64,000 nucleotides of DNA, from the NCBI RefSeq assembly GCF_040438645.1, contig NZ_CP159253.1:5570501-5634500 (forward strand). Direction: 5' to 3'. The notes under the pieces are model-generated. The model was not told the DNA's origin and ran no database searches. It was given only the letters and a program-made list of their open reading frames with translations. The DNA comes from Mesorhizobium sp. WSM2240. Its GTDB lineage: Bacteria > Pseudomonadota > Alphaproteobacteria > Rhizobiales > Rhizobiaceae. Position 1 is the first letter of the stretch, and each line of letters begins with the position of its first letter. The position numbers were made by a program, and so were the translations under genes. Positions 31,725-39,360 of the stretch are shown one piece after another.

Positions 31725-31864
31725 TCTAATTGGAGAGGCGCGGGCGCCGCCCGTCATCCCGCTGCCGCGACCTTCTCCCCGTGGAGGACGGCGAGAAGGG
31801 AGATGCTGCGCCCGTGACGCTTATCCTGCAAAGCTGGAGATTGCTTCGCCATAACTGAAGTCTT

Positions 31865-31895
31865 CCTTCTCCCCCGTCTCTATGCGGGGAGAAGG
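31865..31895. repeat. Intergenic hairpin CCTTCTCCCC/GGGGAGAAGG
   Basis: Perfect 10-bp arms with an 11-base loop lie in the spacer 31725-31970 between the binding protein and permease genes. A related but imperfect copy (CTTCTCCCC with GAGAAGG) lies near 31780. This may reduce read-through, letting the binding protein be made in excess of the permease, which is common in uptake operons (inference). Confidence 0.65.
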
Positions 31896-31970
31896 TGCCG
31901 TCAGGCGGGGCAGCGCATAGTCTGCCGGAATGGAATGCCCGGACGATTCAGCCGAGCCTCGGAACCCACG

Positions 31971-34073
31971 ATGACCAACGCCCATCCCGAAACCACCACC
32001 GTCCTCTCCCCTGCCGTGGAAGAACCCATCGAGGGCCTACCGCCGGGCTTCGGCGAGGGCGTGGCGGGCCGCATCGTCTTCTGGATCGCCGTGTCCTTCT
32101 CCGCCTTCCAGCTCTACACCGCCGCCTACGGCAATCTGCCGAGCCAGGTGGTGCGCGCCATGCATGTCGGTTTCCTGCTGCTGCTCGGCTTCGCGCTCAT
32201 CGCCACGCTCCGCGCCCGGACGCCCATCGGCAAGGCCTGGTTCTGGGCGCTTGCCATCCTCGGCTTCCTCACCGGCGTCTACAATTGGGTGTTCTATAAC
32301 GACATCATCCAGCGGTCCGGCTTCCTCACAACCGCCGACCTGGTCGTCGGCACAGTCCTGATCGTCCTGGTCTTCGAGGCCGCGCGCCGCGTCATGGGCC
32401 TGCCGCTGGCGATCATTGCCGGCCTGTTCCTCGCCTATTGCTTTTTCGGCAACTACCTGCCCCCGCCCTTCATCCACCGCGGCTATGATTTCGCGCAGAT
32501 CGTCGAGCATTTCGGCTTCGGCACCGAGGGCATATACGGCACCCCGGTCTATGTGTCGGCGGCCTACATCTTCATCTTCGTGGTCTTTGCCGCCTTCCTC
32601 GAACGCGCCGGCATGATCGCCTTGTTCAACGATTTCGCGCTCGGCCTGGTCGGCGCCTGGCGCGGGGGCCCGGCGCAGGTCTGCGTGCTCTCCTCGGCGC
32701 TGATGGGCACCATTTCCGGCTCCGGTGTGGCCAATGTCGTGGCCTCGGGCCAATTCACCATCCCTTTGATGAAGAAGTTCGGCTTCCGCTCCGCCTTCGC
32801 CGGCGGCGTCGAGGCGACCTCGTCCATGGGCGGCCAGATCATGCCGCCGGTCATGGGCGCCGTCGCCTTCATCATGGCCGAGACGCTGAACGTTCCCTAT
32901 GCCGACGTGGTAAAGGCCGCGATCATCCCGGCCGCACTTTATTTCGCCGCCTGCTTCTGGATGGTGCATCTCGAATCCGGCAAGTTTTCCCTGCAGGGCA
33001 TGGACAAGGCGACGCTGCCCAATCCGTGGGACGCGGTGAAAAAACACTGGCCGCTCGTGCTGCCGCTAGCAGCGCTCGTCTACCTACTGTTTGCCGGCTA
33101 TACGCCGATCTTCGCCGGCACGATGGGCCTGGCGCTGACCATAGTGCTCATTCTCGGGACGCCGCTTGCGGCGCTTATCGGCCCCTTCGCCTTCCGCATG
33201 GTGTTCTGGATCGCGCTCGGCCTGGCCGCCGCATCCTTCATGAGATACGGCGTCGACATTCTGGCGCTGGTCCTCGGCGCACTGGTCGCCGCATGCATCT
33301 TCTTCAAGGGCGGTCGCGAAACGCTGGTCATCTGCATCGAATCTCTTGCTGAAGGGGCGAAAAACGCACTGCCGGTCGGCATCGCCTGCGCCATCGTCGG
33401 CATCGTCATCGGCACGCTGACGCTCACCGGCATAGCTTCGACCTTCATCGGCGCCATCATCGCCATTGGACAGAACAATCTGTTCCTGTCGCTGGTGCTG
33501 ACCATGTTGACCTGCCTGGTGCTCGGCATGGGCATCCCGACCATCCCCAACTACATCATCACCTCGTCGCTCGCCGGCCCGGCGCTGCTCGAGCTCGGCG
33601 TGCCGCTGCTGGTCAGCCATATGTTCGTCTTCTATTTCGGCATCATGGCCGATCTGACGCCGCCGGTGGCGCTCGCCGCCTTCGCCGCCGCGCCGATGGC
33701 TAAAATCTCGGGCATGAAGATTGCTATGCAGGCCTCCAAGCTCGCCGTTGCCGGTTTCGTGGTGCCGTTCATGGCCGTTTATACGCCGGCGCTGATGCTG
33801 CAGGACGCCGGGCCAATGGCAGCGAGCTACGGCTATCCGGTCGAGGTCGTCTATATCCTCGCCAAGGCCTGCATCGCCATTGGCTTGTGGGGCACCGCCG
33901 TGGTCGGCTTCCTGTTTGCCCGCATGGCAATTTGGGAGAAGCTGCTGGCCGCCGCCGCCGCCCTCAGTCTGGTGCTGGCCTTGCCCTACACGGACGAGAT
34001 CGGCTTCGCGCTTGCGGCGGCTGTCATCGGCCTGCACTGGTGGCGGGCGCGGAACGTTACCGCTACGGCATAG
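31971..34073 (+). CDS. TRAP transporter fused permease (small plus large membrane subunits)
   Basis: A 700-residue membrane protein with about 16-18 helices that fuses the DctQ-like and DctM-like subunits, as is normal for TAXI-type TRAP systems. GTISGSGVANVVASGQFTIP, SSMGGQIMPPVMGAVAFIMA and LVLGMGIPTIPNYIITSSLA are the conserved sodium and substrate regions of the large subunit. ATG 31971 (MTNAHPETTT) is preferred over 31935. It works with the TAXI binding protein upstream and is followed by DUF1850. Confidence 0.93.
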   Translation: MTNAHPETTTVLSPAVEEPIEGLPPGFGEGVAGRIVFWIAVSFSAFQLYTAAYGNLPSQVVRAMHVGFLLLLGFALIATLRARTPIGKAWFWALAILGFLTGVYNWVFYNDIIQRSGFLTTADLVVGTVLIVLVFEAARRVMGLPLAIIAGLFLAYCFFGNYLPPPFIHRGYDFAQIVEHFGFGTEGIYGTPVYVSAAYIFIFVVFAAFLERAGMIALFNDFALGLVGAWRGGPAQVCVLSSALMGTISGSGVANVVASGQFTIPLMKKFGFRSAFAGGVEATSSMGGQIMPPVMGAVAFIMAETLNVPYADVVKAAIIPAALYFAACFWMVHLESGKFSLQGMDKATLPNPWDAVKKHWPLVLPLAALVYLLFAGYTPIFAGTMGLALTIVLILGTPLAALIGPFAFRMVFWIALGLAAASFMRYGVDILALVLGALVAACIFFKGGRETLVICIESLAEGAKNALPVGIACAIVGIVIGTLTLTGIASTFIGAIIAIGQNNLFLSLVLTMLTCLVLGMGIPTIPNYIITSSLAGPALLELGVPLLVSHMFVFYFGIMADLTPPVALAAFAAAPMAKISGMKIAMQASKLAVAGFVVPFMAVYTPALMLQDAGPMAASYGYPVEVVYILAKACIAIGLWGTAVVGFLFARMAIWEKLLAAAAALSLVLALPYTDEIGFALAAAVIGLHWWRARNVTATA

Positions 34074-34113
34074 ATGACAGAGGGGCGCAGGTGGAAACAC
34101 AGCCTCGTGATCA

Positions 34114-34488
34114 ATGACCGCCCTTTGCATCCTCGCCGCCGGCAAGACGATCACCTTCGCCGCGACGGCGTTCACCCTTTCCTGGACGCATTCTGTCGAA
34201 CAAACCCGCTGGGAGGAGGATTGGCATATCACGCCCGCCGGCATCGAGATCGTCGAGGCGCGGGTAAAGGGATCCGGGGCGGGCATGGAGCCGCCGGCGG
34301 ATGCTGTTCTAAAGGATGGCTGGTGGGTCTATGCGCCCAAGTTTCTGGCGCGGCCGGAAATCGTGCTTGCCGCTTCAGGTGCGACCGGCGCCGGCTGGAG
34401 GCTTTGCGCGGCGGGTGAATGCATTGAGCTCGGCGCGGCTGCTGGCGAGCCGGCTAGGCTCAAGCCGTGCGGCGAAACCGGTTATTGA
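34114..34488 (+). CDS. DUF1850 protein linked to TRAP-TAXI transport
   Basis: A 124-residue protein containing FTLSWTHSVEQTRWEEDWHI and AGMEPPADAVLKDGWWVYAP, the hallmark of DUF1850. The family is repeatedly found beside TAXI-type TRAP transporters. It has a short hydrophobic start that may be an uncleaved or weak signal. The gap to the permease is 40 bases, so cotranscription is likely. A role in transporter assembly or ligand handling is only suggested by context. Confidence 0.85.
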   Translation: MTALCILAAGKTITFAATAFTLSWTHSVEQTRWEEDWHITPAGIEIVEARVKGSGAGMEPPADAVLKDGWWVYAPKFLARPEIVLAASGATGAGWRLCAAGECIELGAAAGEPARLKPCGETGY

Positions 34489-34637
34489 AACGAGGCGCGG
34501 GCTTCGAATGGGCTTCCGCGGCGACGTGCGCAGGCCGGGCCGGGGCCGCGCATATAATAGCGCTCGGGCCGGTAGGTCGGCGCGACGAATTCGCGGATTG
34601 CGAACGCATAGCTCGTGATGTGATTCCAGATAGTCAT
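34482..34637 (-). CDS. Possible 51-residue basic protein, antisense to the DUF1850 3' end
   Basis: An open frame reading MTIWNHITSYAFAIREFVAP, TYRPERYYMRGPGPACARRR and a short tail. AGGGA precedes the ATG by three bases. The composition (Trp/Tyr-rich start, Arg-rich end) is not that expected of random antisense sequence. It overlaps the DUF1850 stop by a few bases. No domain is recognised; it could be spurious. Confidence 0.35.
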   Translation of the reverse strand: MTIWNHITSYAFAIREFVAPTYRPERYYMRGPGPACARRRGSPFEARASFQ

Positions 34638-34933
34638 TGTCCCTGTCCCAAATCCCTCGGATGTCCCTTCCGATTGGATGTCACCATAGCGCCCGGTCGT
34701 GAATGATCCGTGAACGCGATGTTAATCTTCGCCAGGATTTGTCCCGGTTCGTGGCTGAAATGCGTTTGATTCGCGGCGTTTGAGCGCCAAAGCGCAACAT
34801 TCCACCGCCTGTGCCTTTTCCGTCACACCTGTTTCGCGACGATGCCGCCAGGGATGAATTTCGTTTCCGGGTGCGGTTACACAAAGAACGTTTTTGCTTT
34901 CACAGCGCCGGCGATTTTAGCTGCCGGATTTTG
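34638..34933. other. Gene-free spacer before the stress ferritin-like gene
   Basis: No supported gene is seen here. Short open frames such as one starting at 34842 continue through the EcfG-type promoter at 34934-34958 and look like chance. The only recognisable signal in the 34638-35046 interval is that promoter. Confidence 0.5.
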
Positions 34934-34958
34934 GGAACCGCGCCAAGTGCCGAGCGTT
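34934..34958 (+). promoter_or_regulatory. EcfG-type general stress response promoter
   Basis: GGAAC (34934-34938) and CGTT (34955-34958) are spaced by exactly 16 bases, matching the alphaproteobacterial EcfG consensus. It lies 88 bases upstream of the DUF892 gene. YciE/DUF892 proteins are frequent members of general stress regulons, which supports the assignment. Confidence 0.7.
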
Positions 34959-35046
34959 CGATGTCCAGAGCGGGGACACCCGCCTGGCAGGCCGGCCTGG
35001 GCCGAGCCTGCATTCCCAATCAACACGAACAGGAAGGGCCAAGGCC

Positions 35047-35553
35047 ATGGGCTTTTTTTCGAAGGACATCAAATCGCTGGACGATCTCTTCGTCCACACG
35101 CTGCAGGACATCTACTATGCCGAGAAGCAGATTGAGAAGTCGCTGCCCGACATGATCTCCAAGGCGACCAACCCGCAACTCAAGCAGGGCTTCGAGAAGC
35201 ACCTGGAGGAAACCAAGGGACACATCCAGCGCGTCGAGCAGGTTTTCCAGATGCACGGCGTGCCGGCGAAGGGGGTGGACTGCCCTGCTATCGACGGCAT
35301 CATCGAGGAAGCCGATGAAGTCGCCGGCGACGTCGACGACAAGCAGGTTCTCGACGCCGCCCTGATCGCCGCTGCCCAAGCCGTCGAGCACTACGAGATC
35401 ACGCGCTACGGTACGCTGATCGAATGGGCCAAGCAGCTCGGCCGCGACGACTGCGCCTCGGTTCTGAAGCAGAACCTCGAAGAGGAGAAGGCAACCGACA
35501 AGAAGCTGACCGTGTTGGCCGAAAGCAAGGTCAACCTGCAGGCTGCCCAGTAA
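35047..35553 (+). CDS. DUF892 (YciE-like) ferritin-fold stress protein
   Basis: A 168-residue four-helix-bundle protein. The opening KSLDDLFVHTLQDIYYAEKQ is the DUF892 signature. Carboxylate/His residues suitable for a di-metal site recur in HLEETKGHIQRVEQVFQMHG and AAQAVEHYEITRYGTLIEWA. Homologues are induced by osmotic, desiccation or stationary-phase stress; function is not proven. A strong terminator follows. Confidence 0.92.
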   Translation: MGFFSKDIKSLDDLFVHTLQDIYYAEKQIEKSLPDMISKATNPQLKQGFEKHLEETKGHIQRVEQVFQMHGVPAKGVDCPAIDGIIEEADEVAGDVDDKQVLDAALIAAAQAVEHYEITRYGTLIEWAKQLGRDDCASVLKQNLEEEKATDKKLTVLAESKVNLQAAQ

Positions 35554-35563
35554 GCGCAAGTCG

Positions 35564-35593
35564 AAGGGGCCGGCGAGGAATCGCCGGCCCTTT
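35564..35593. terminator. Bidirectional rho-independent terminator
   Basis: GGGCCGGCGA pairs with TCGCCGGCCC around a GGAA loop, flanked by AAG and TTT, so it can serve both the DUF892 gene and the convergent ArsR-family gene that ends at 35600. Confidence 0.88.
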
Positions 35594-35599
35594 GCGTCG

Positions 35600-36280
35600 C
35601 TATCCCAGAAACGTGTTCTCGAACGCCATCTTGCCCTTCGGCGAGAACACGATGGCGCGGCTGTCGGCATCGCGTCTTGCCCATTTCTCCGCGATGATCT
35701 TGTCGAGGATCGCGGCGCCCAGCGCGCCGGCGAGATGAGACCGCCGCACGCTCCAGTCCAGGCAGGCGCGACAGACCGGGCGGCGCTGCTTGCGGAAGGC
35801 TTCGGTATCGATCCCGACCGCGGCAAAATGCGACGGGCCCGATTCGCCGAGCCGGATCTCGCCGCCCTCGGCTATCAGCACGCCGCGCGCCAGGAAGCCA
35901 TCGAGCATGGCGACGGCGTGATGGCCGGCCAGATGATCGTAGCAGATGCGCGCCTCGCGCATCACCGCTTCGCGCGGACCAGGCCGCGTGCGCTTCGGGC
36001 CGACAGCCGCCGCCACGCCGATGATGGATTCGAGCATCGCTGCAACCTGCGGTCCGGCAAGCGAATAATACCGGTGGCGGCCTTGCGCCGAGAGCGACAG
36101 CAACCCGCCTTCCATCAGCTTTCCGAGATGCGAACTCGCCGTCTGCGCGGTCACGCCGGCTTCCAGCGCCAGCTCGCTCGCGGTCAGCGCGCCGCCGTCC
36201 ATCAGCGCCGTCAGCATGTTGGCCCGGGCCGGGTCGCCGACCAGATTGGCGATGCGCGATATATCTGGACCGTCTCTCAT
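35600..36280 (-). CDS. ArsR-family transcriptional regulator with C-terminal extension
   Basis: A 226-residue regulator. The winged helix is ANLVGDPARANMLTALMDGG, LTASELALEAGVTAQTASSH and LGKLMEGGLLSLSAQGRHRY. Beyond the usual 100-residue ArsR core there is an extra C-terminal domain with CRACLDW and RICYDHLAGHHA, found in a large alphaproteobacterial subgroup. The cysteines could bind metal or sense thiol oxidation, which is inference. A near-perfect palindrome at 36281-36300 directly abuts the start codon, suggesting autorepression. Confidence 0.9.
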   Translation of the reverse strand: MRDGPDISRIANLVGDPARANMLTALMDGGALTASELALEAGVTAQTASSHLGKLMEGGLLSLSAQGRHRYYSLAGPQVAAMLESIIGVAAAVGPKRTRPGPREAVMREARICYDHLAGHHAVAMLDGFLARGVLIAEGGEIRLGESGPSHFAAVGIDTEAFRKQRRPVCRACLDWSVRRSHLAGALGAAILDKIIAEKWARRDADSRAIVFSPKGKMAFENTFLG

Positions 36281-36300
36281 ACTTCGATGCTAATCGAACT
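36281..36300. promoter_or_regulatory. Candidate ArsR-family operator
   Basis: TTCGAT and ATCGAA arms surround GCTA. The symmetry extends one base further, with a single mismatch before the outermost pair. It lies between the ArsR-family gene and the divergent DUF1127 gene, directly before the regulator start, and could control both. Confidence 0.6.
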
Positions 36301-36348
36301 GTCTGCGTAGGGCAAGTGGTATTCTCCACCCATGGAAAGGAGACGACC

Positions 36349-36558
36349 ATGACCGCCCGCCGTACCGTCACCGAAGCCGCAGCGGCCTCTCTGCCTTTGT
36401 TGCGGCGATCACTGCACGCCATCCATGCCGTCATCCTCTGGCTCGAGCGCCGCAACCAGCGTCTTACGCTTGCCGAACTCACCGACGAGCAGCTTGACGA
36501 CATCGGCCTCTCCCGCCGCGACGTCGAGCGCGAGTGCCGGCCCTTCTGGAAGCGCTGA
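36349..36558 (+). CDS. DUF1127 (YjiS-like) small protein
   Basis: A 69-residue protein with the family C-terminus: LAELTDEQLDDIGLSRRDVERE. The N-terminal amphipathic segment is basic. DUF1127 proteins are small Arg-rich regulators; short ones bind RNA and affect phosphate or carbon uptake in Agrobacterium, but this longer type is uncharacterised. AAGGAG precedes ATG 36349. It is divergent from the ArsR-family gene and may share its operator. Confidence 0.85.
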   Translation: MTARRTVTEAAAASLPLLRRSLHAIHAVILWLERRNQRLTLAELTDEQLDDIGLSRRDVERECRPFWKR

Positions 36559-36663
36559 CGGGTATGTCGTCTAGCTCGAAACTTTGCCCGGATGCTTCGA
36601 CGCCGATGGAAGCATTTGCATCGCCGACCTCGATATCGTCGCCGCCTTCGCATGGAGAAAGAA

Positions 36664-36996
36664 ATGACCATCACCTGCTTTATCCGCTACGAGATCGACC
36701 CGTTCGGCAAGGCCGATTTCGAGGAATATGCCCGCAATTGGGGTCAGGCGATCCCGCGCTGCGGGGCCGACCTGATCGGCTATTTCGCCCCGCACGAAGG
36801 TTCGGCCACGACCGCCTACGGAGTCTACAATATCGACAACCTCGCCGCCTACGAGGCCTACCGCGCCCGGCTGGCCGCCGACCCGATGGGCCGGGAGAAT
36901 TTCGAATTCGCGCGGGCGAAAAAGTTCATCCGCAAGGAAGACCGCATCTTCCTGAAGCTCGCTTCCGGCCCGCATGCTGAACTGGTCAAGCCGTGA
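36664..36996 (+). CDS. NIPSNAP-family protein
   Basis: A 110-residue ferredoxin-like (dimeric alpha-beta barrel) protein. Family features are MTITCFIRYEIDPFGKADFE, EEYARNWGQAIPRCGADLIG and YFAPHEGSATTAYGVYNIDN. ATG 36664 has GGAGAAAG upstream. Bacterial NIPSNAP proteins lack a settled function. The next gene encodes another dimeric alpha-beta barrel protein after only 34 bases, so the two probably act together. Confidence 0.85.
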   Translation: MTITCFIRYEIDPFGKADFEEYARNWGQAIPRCGADLIGYFAPHEGSATTAYGVYNIDNLAAYEAYRARLAADPMGRENFEFARAKKFIRKEDRIFLKLASGPHAELVKP

Positions 36997-37030
36997 TCTC
37001 GAAAGGGTGCGGCGTCAAAGGGAGAAAACC

Positions 37031-37378
37031 ATGATCGCGGTTATCTTCGAGGTCACGCCGGCTGCGGGCAGGCGCGACGCCTATCTGGGCATCGCCGCCG
37101 AGTTGCGGCCTCTCCTGGAGACGATCGACGGCTTCATCTCCATCGAGCGCTTCCAGAGCCTGTCCGACCCGGACCGCGTGCTGTCGCTGTCCTTCTTCCG
37201 CGACGAGGAAGCGGTTAAAGCCTGGCGCAACACGGTCGAGCACCGGCAGGCGCAGAAAGCCGGCCGCGGCGGCGTATTTGCCGACTATCGCCTGCGCATC
37301 GCGCATGTCGTGCGCGACTACGGCATGCACGAGCGGGCGGAAGTTCCGGCCGACAGCCTTGAGATTCATGACGGGTGA
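37031..37378 (+). CDS. Antibiotic biosynthesis monooxygenase (ABM) domain protein
   Basis: A 115-residue ABM-fold protein (MIAVIFEVTPAAGRRDAYLG, DGFISIERFQSLSDPDRVLS, LSFFRDEEAVKAWRNTVEHR). Such proteins form dimers and can act as cofactor-free monooxygenases, heme-degrading enzymes or simple ligand binders. The WRNTVEHRQAQKAGR motif is typical of the ABM group close to heme oxygenase-like proteins, but the His/Trp set of IsdG is not clearly complete. It follows the NIPSNAP gene as a likely operon. Confidence 0.83.
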   Translation: MIAVIFEVTPAAGRRDAYLGIAAELRPLLETIDGFISIERFQSLSDPDRVLSLSFFRDEEAVKAWRNTVEHRQAQKAGRGGVFADYRLRIAHVVRDYGMHERAEVPADSLEIHDG

Positions 37379-37454
37379 GCCGATCCGGGTGAAACCATAC
37401 CTGCTCGTCATCGTTGAGCACTGGCGGCGGGCATGATCGCCAAAGGAGCATGCC

Positions 37455-37937
37455 ATGGCGACGGATCATTCGATGCATTCGAGGCCGTACCTCCGACTGT
37501 CGGCGATGGTAGTGCTCTCGTTCATCGCGATGTACATCCTCATGTACGCGATGGTGGACGAACTACCCCACGTCTACAACAATCTTAACCAGGCCTATAT
37601 GGCAGCCCTGATGGCCGCGCCGATGCTGATCATCGAGCTGCTGCTGATGCGGTCCATGTATGCCGACAGGCGGCGCAATGCTTTTTTGATCGTGGTCGGT
37701 CTCGTCGTACTTGCCGGCGCCTGGATGCTGATCCGCCAGCAGACGGCCATCGCCGACCGCCAGTTCCTCCGTTCGATGATCCCGCATCATTCGGGAGCGG
37801 TGCTGATGTGCGAGCAGGCGTCGATCAGCGATCAGCGCGTGCAGGCGCTGTGCGGCCGGATCGTCGAGAGCCAGCTTGCGGAAATCGCCGAGATGGAAGC
37901 GCTGCTGGCGCAACCCCTTGATGGATCCGGTCCTTAA
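37455..37937 (+). CDS. DUF305 protein with N-terminal membrane helices
   Basis: A 160-residue protein with three hydrophobic helices (about 12-34, 44-64, 76-92) and a C-terminal DUF305 segment, ADRQFLRSMIPHHSGAVLMC, followed by LCGRIVESQLAEIAEMEALL. The MIPHH pair suggests a metal or ligand site; DUF305 proteins often accompany copper handling. It ends exactly where the large inverted-repeat element begins. Confidence 0.85.
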   Translation: MATDHSMHSRPYLRLSAMVVLSFIAMYILMYAMVDELPHVYNNLNQAYMAALMAAPMLIIELLLMRSMYADRRRNAFLIVVGLVVLAGAWMLIRQQTAIADRQFLRSMIPHHSGAVLMCEQASISDQRVQALCGRIVESQLAEIAEMEALLAQPLDGSGP

Positions 37938-38203
37938 GCAAGATGAGGCTAGGTATGGTCGGTTCTGTTTCTCGGGCGGTGCGGCGATCCACGCGAAGGG
38001 ACGCGAAGGTCGATGTGGTGCATCGATCGAGCGGCCCGACAAAGTGGGCGTCCGCCGCCCGAAAACCCGAAGGGGCCGGGTGAATTTGCGTCAAATCCGT
38101 CGGGTTCCGGCTCAATCGATGCACCACATCGACCTTCGCCGGACCCCTCGACCTTGCCGCAAATTCCCTCCGGCAGAACGACCAGACCTAATCTCATCTT
38201 GCT
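37937..38203. repeat. MITE-like 267-bp imperfect inverted-repeat element
   Basis: The termini AGCAAGATGAG (37937-37947) and CTCATCTTGCT (38193-38203) are perfect inverted copies and continue as an imperfect match for about 30 bases. A second perfect arm pair, CGAAGGTCGATGTGGTGC with its complement GCACCACATCGACCTTCG, lies further in (near 38004 and 38122). The element fills the space between the DUF305 stop and the mbfA stop with almost no other sequence. It has no coding capacity, so it resembles a miniature transposable element or a bidirectional transcription-ending hairpin. Confidence 0.8.
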
Positions 38204-39187
38204 CTAGGCATTCCCGATCAGAACGCCCGCTGCGAACACCAGCGCGCCGCCGAGCACCACCTGGAACGTTGCACGCCAGAACGGCGTCTCCATGAAGCGG
38301 TTCTGGATATAGGCGATCGCCCAGAGTTCGATGAACACGACGACTGCCGCAATGGTCGTCGCCGTCCAGAAATGCGGGATCAGATAGGGCAGGGCGTGGC
38401 CAAGCCCGCCGACCGTGGTCATGATGCCGGTCGCCAGCCCGCGCTTAACCGGCGAGCCGCGCCCGGAGAGCCTGCCGTCGTCGGAGGCGACTTCCGTGAA
38501 ACCCATCGAAATGCCGGCGCCGATGGAGGCGGCGAGCCCGACCAGAAATGTCTGCCAGGTCTCGTGGGTGGCGAAGGCGGCGGCGAAGATCGGCGCCAAT
38601 GTCGACACCGATCCGTCCATCAGCCCGGCCAGCCCCGGCTGCACATAGGTCAGGATGAACTGCCGCCGCTCACTCTGCCGCTCCTCCTGCCGCACATCTT
38701 CAGGCGTATGCTTCAGTTCAAGCCGCTGCGCGAGCGTTTCATGCGCCTGCTCGGCGGCGGCAAGATCGCCGAGCAGTTTGCGCGTCGAGGCTTCCTCGGT
38801 GCGCTTGGCCGCTTCCAGATAGAAGCGCTGCGCCTGCCGCTCCATTTCCTCGGCCTGGCCACGCACCTTGTCGATGCCGAGCGGCCGCACCAGCCAGTCC
38901 GGCTTGCGCTCATAATAGCCGCGCACATGCTCGCGGCGGATCAGCGGGATGCGCTCGCCGAAGCGCCTGCGATGCAGTTCGATGAGCTGATTGCGATGCC
39001 CGTCCTCCTCGTCGGCCATGCCGTCGAAGACCTTCGCCGATTGCGGAAAGTCTTCGCGCAAGCCGTCGGCATAGGCTCGGTAGATCCGCCCGTCGTCTTC
39101 TTCCGACGAAATCGCCAGCGCCAGTATCTCCTGCTCGCTAAGCGAATCGAAGGAGCGGCGGCCGAAGCCGAAGACGCGCGAAAGCAT
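38204..39187 (-). CDS. mbfA: MbfA-like iron exporter (ferritin-like domain plus VIT1 membrane domain)
   Basis: A 327-residue inner-membrane protein. The N-terminal erythrin/ferritin-like domain carries iron ligands in DGMADEEDGHRNQLIELHRR and LAAAEQAHETLAQRLELKH. The C-terminal VIT1/CCC1 domain has about five helices (LTYVQPGLAGLMDGSVSTLA, GAGISMGFTEVASDDGRLSG). This is the architecture of MbfA, which exports iron in Bradyrhizobium and Agrobacterium and protects against peroxide. Established knowledge has mbfA repressed by Irr through an ICE box, and one is found at 39204-39220. Confidence 0.92.
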   Translation of the reverse strand: MLSRVFGFGRRSFDSLSEQEILALAISSEEDDGRIYRAYADGLREDFPQSAKVFDGMADEEDGHRNQLIELHRRRFGERIPLIRREHVRGYYERKPDWLVRPLGIDKVRGQAEEMERQAQRFYLEAAKRTEEASTRKLLGDLAAAEQAHETLAQRLELKHTPEDVRQEERQSERRQFILTYVQPGLAGLMDGSVSTLAPIFAAAFATHETWQTFLVGLAASIGAGISMGFTEVASDDGRLSGRGSPVKRGLATGIMTTVGGLGHALPYLIPHFWTATTIAAVVVFIELWAIAYIQNRFMETPFWRATFQVVLGGALVFAAGVLIGNA

Positions 39188-39203
39188 TCTCGAACAGTTC
39201 CAG

Positions 39204-39220
39204 TCTAGAATGATTCTAAA
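39204..39220. promoter_or_regulatory. ICE box, candidate Irr binding site
   Basis: TCTAGAATGATTCTAAA matches the rhizobial iron control element TTTAGAA-N3-TTCTAAA at all but one position. It lies 16 bases before the mbfA start codon, where Irr would block transcription under low iron. Confidence 0.75.
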
Positions 39221-39360
39221 TTAAGCCGGGTGTGCGAAGGCGTCAATGGCTGCATTGCGGCCGGCCCAATGCCGGGCGGGCGTCCGGTGTCGAGCCGCCA
39301 TCGCTGTGGCGGTCGGCTTCCTCCGTCATGTTCGTCCTGTCGGAATTGGTTTGAATGGCT

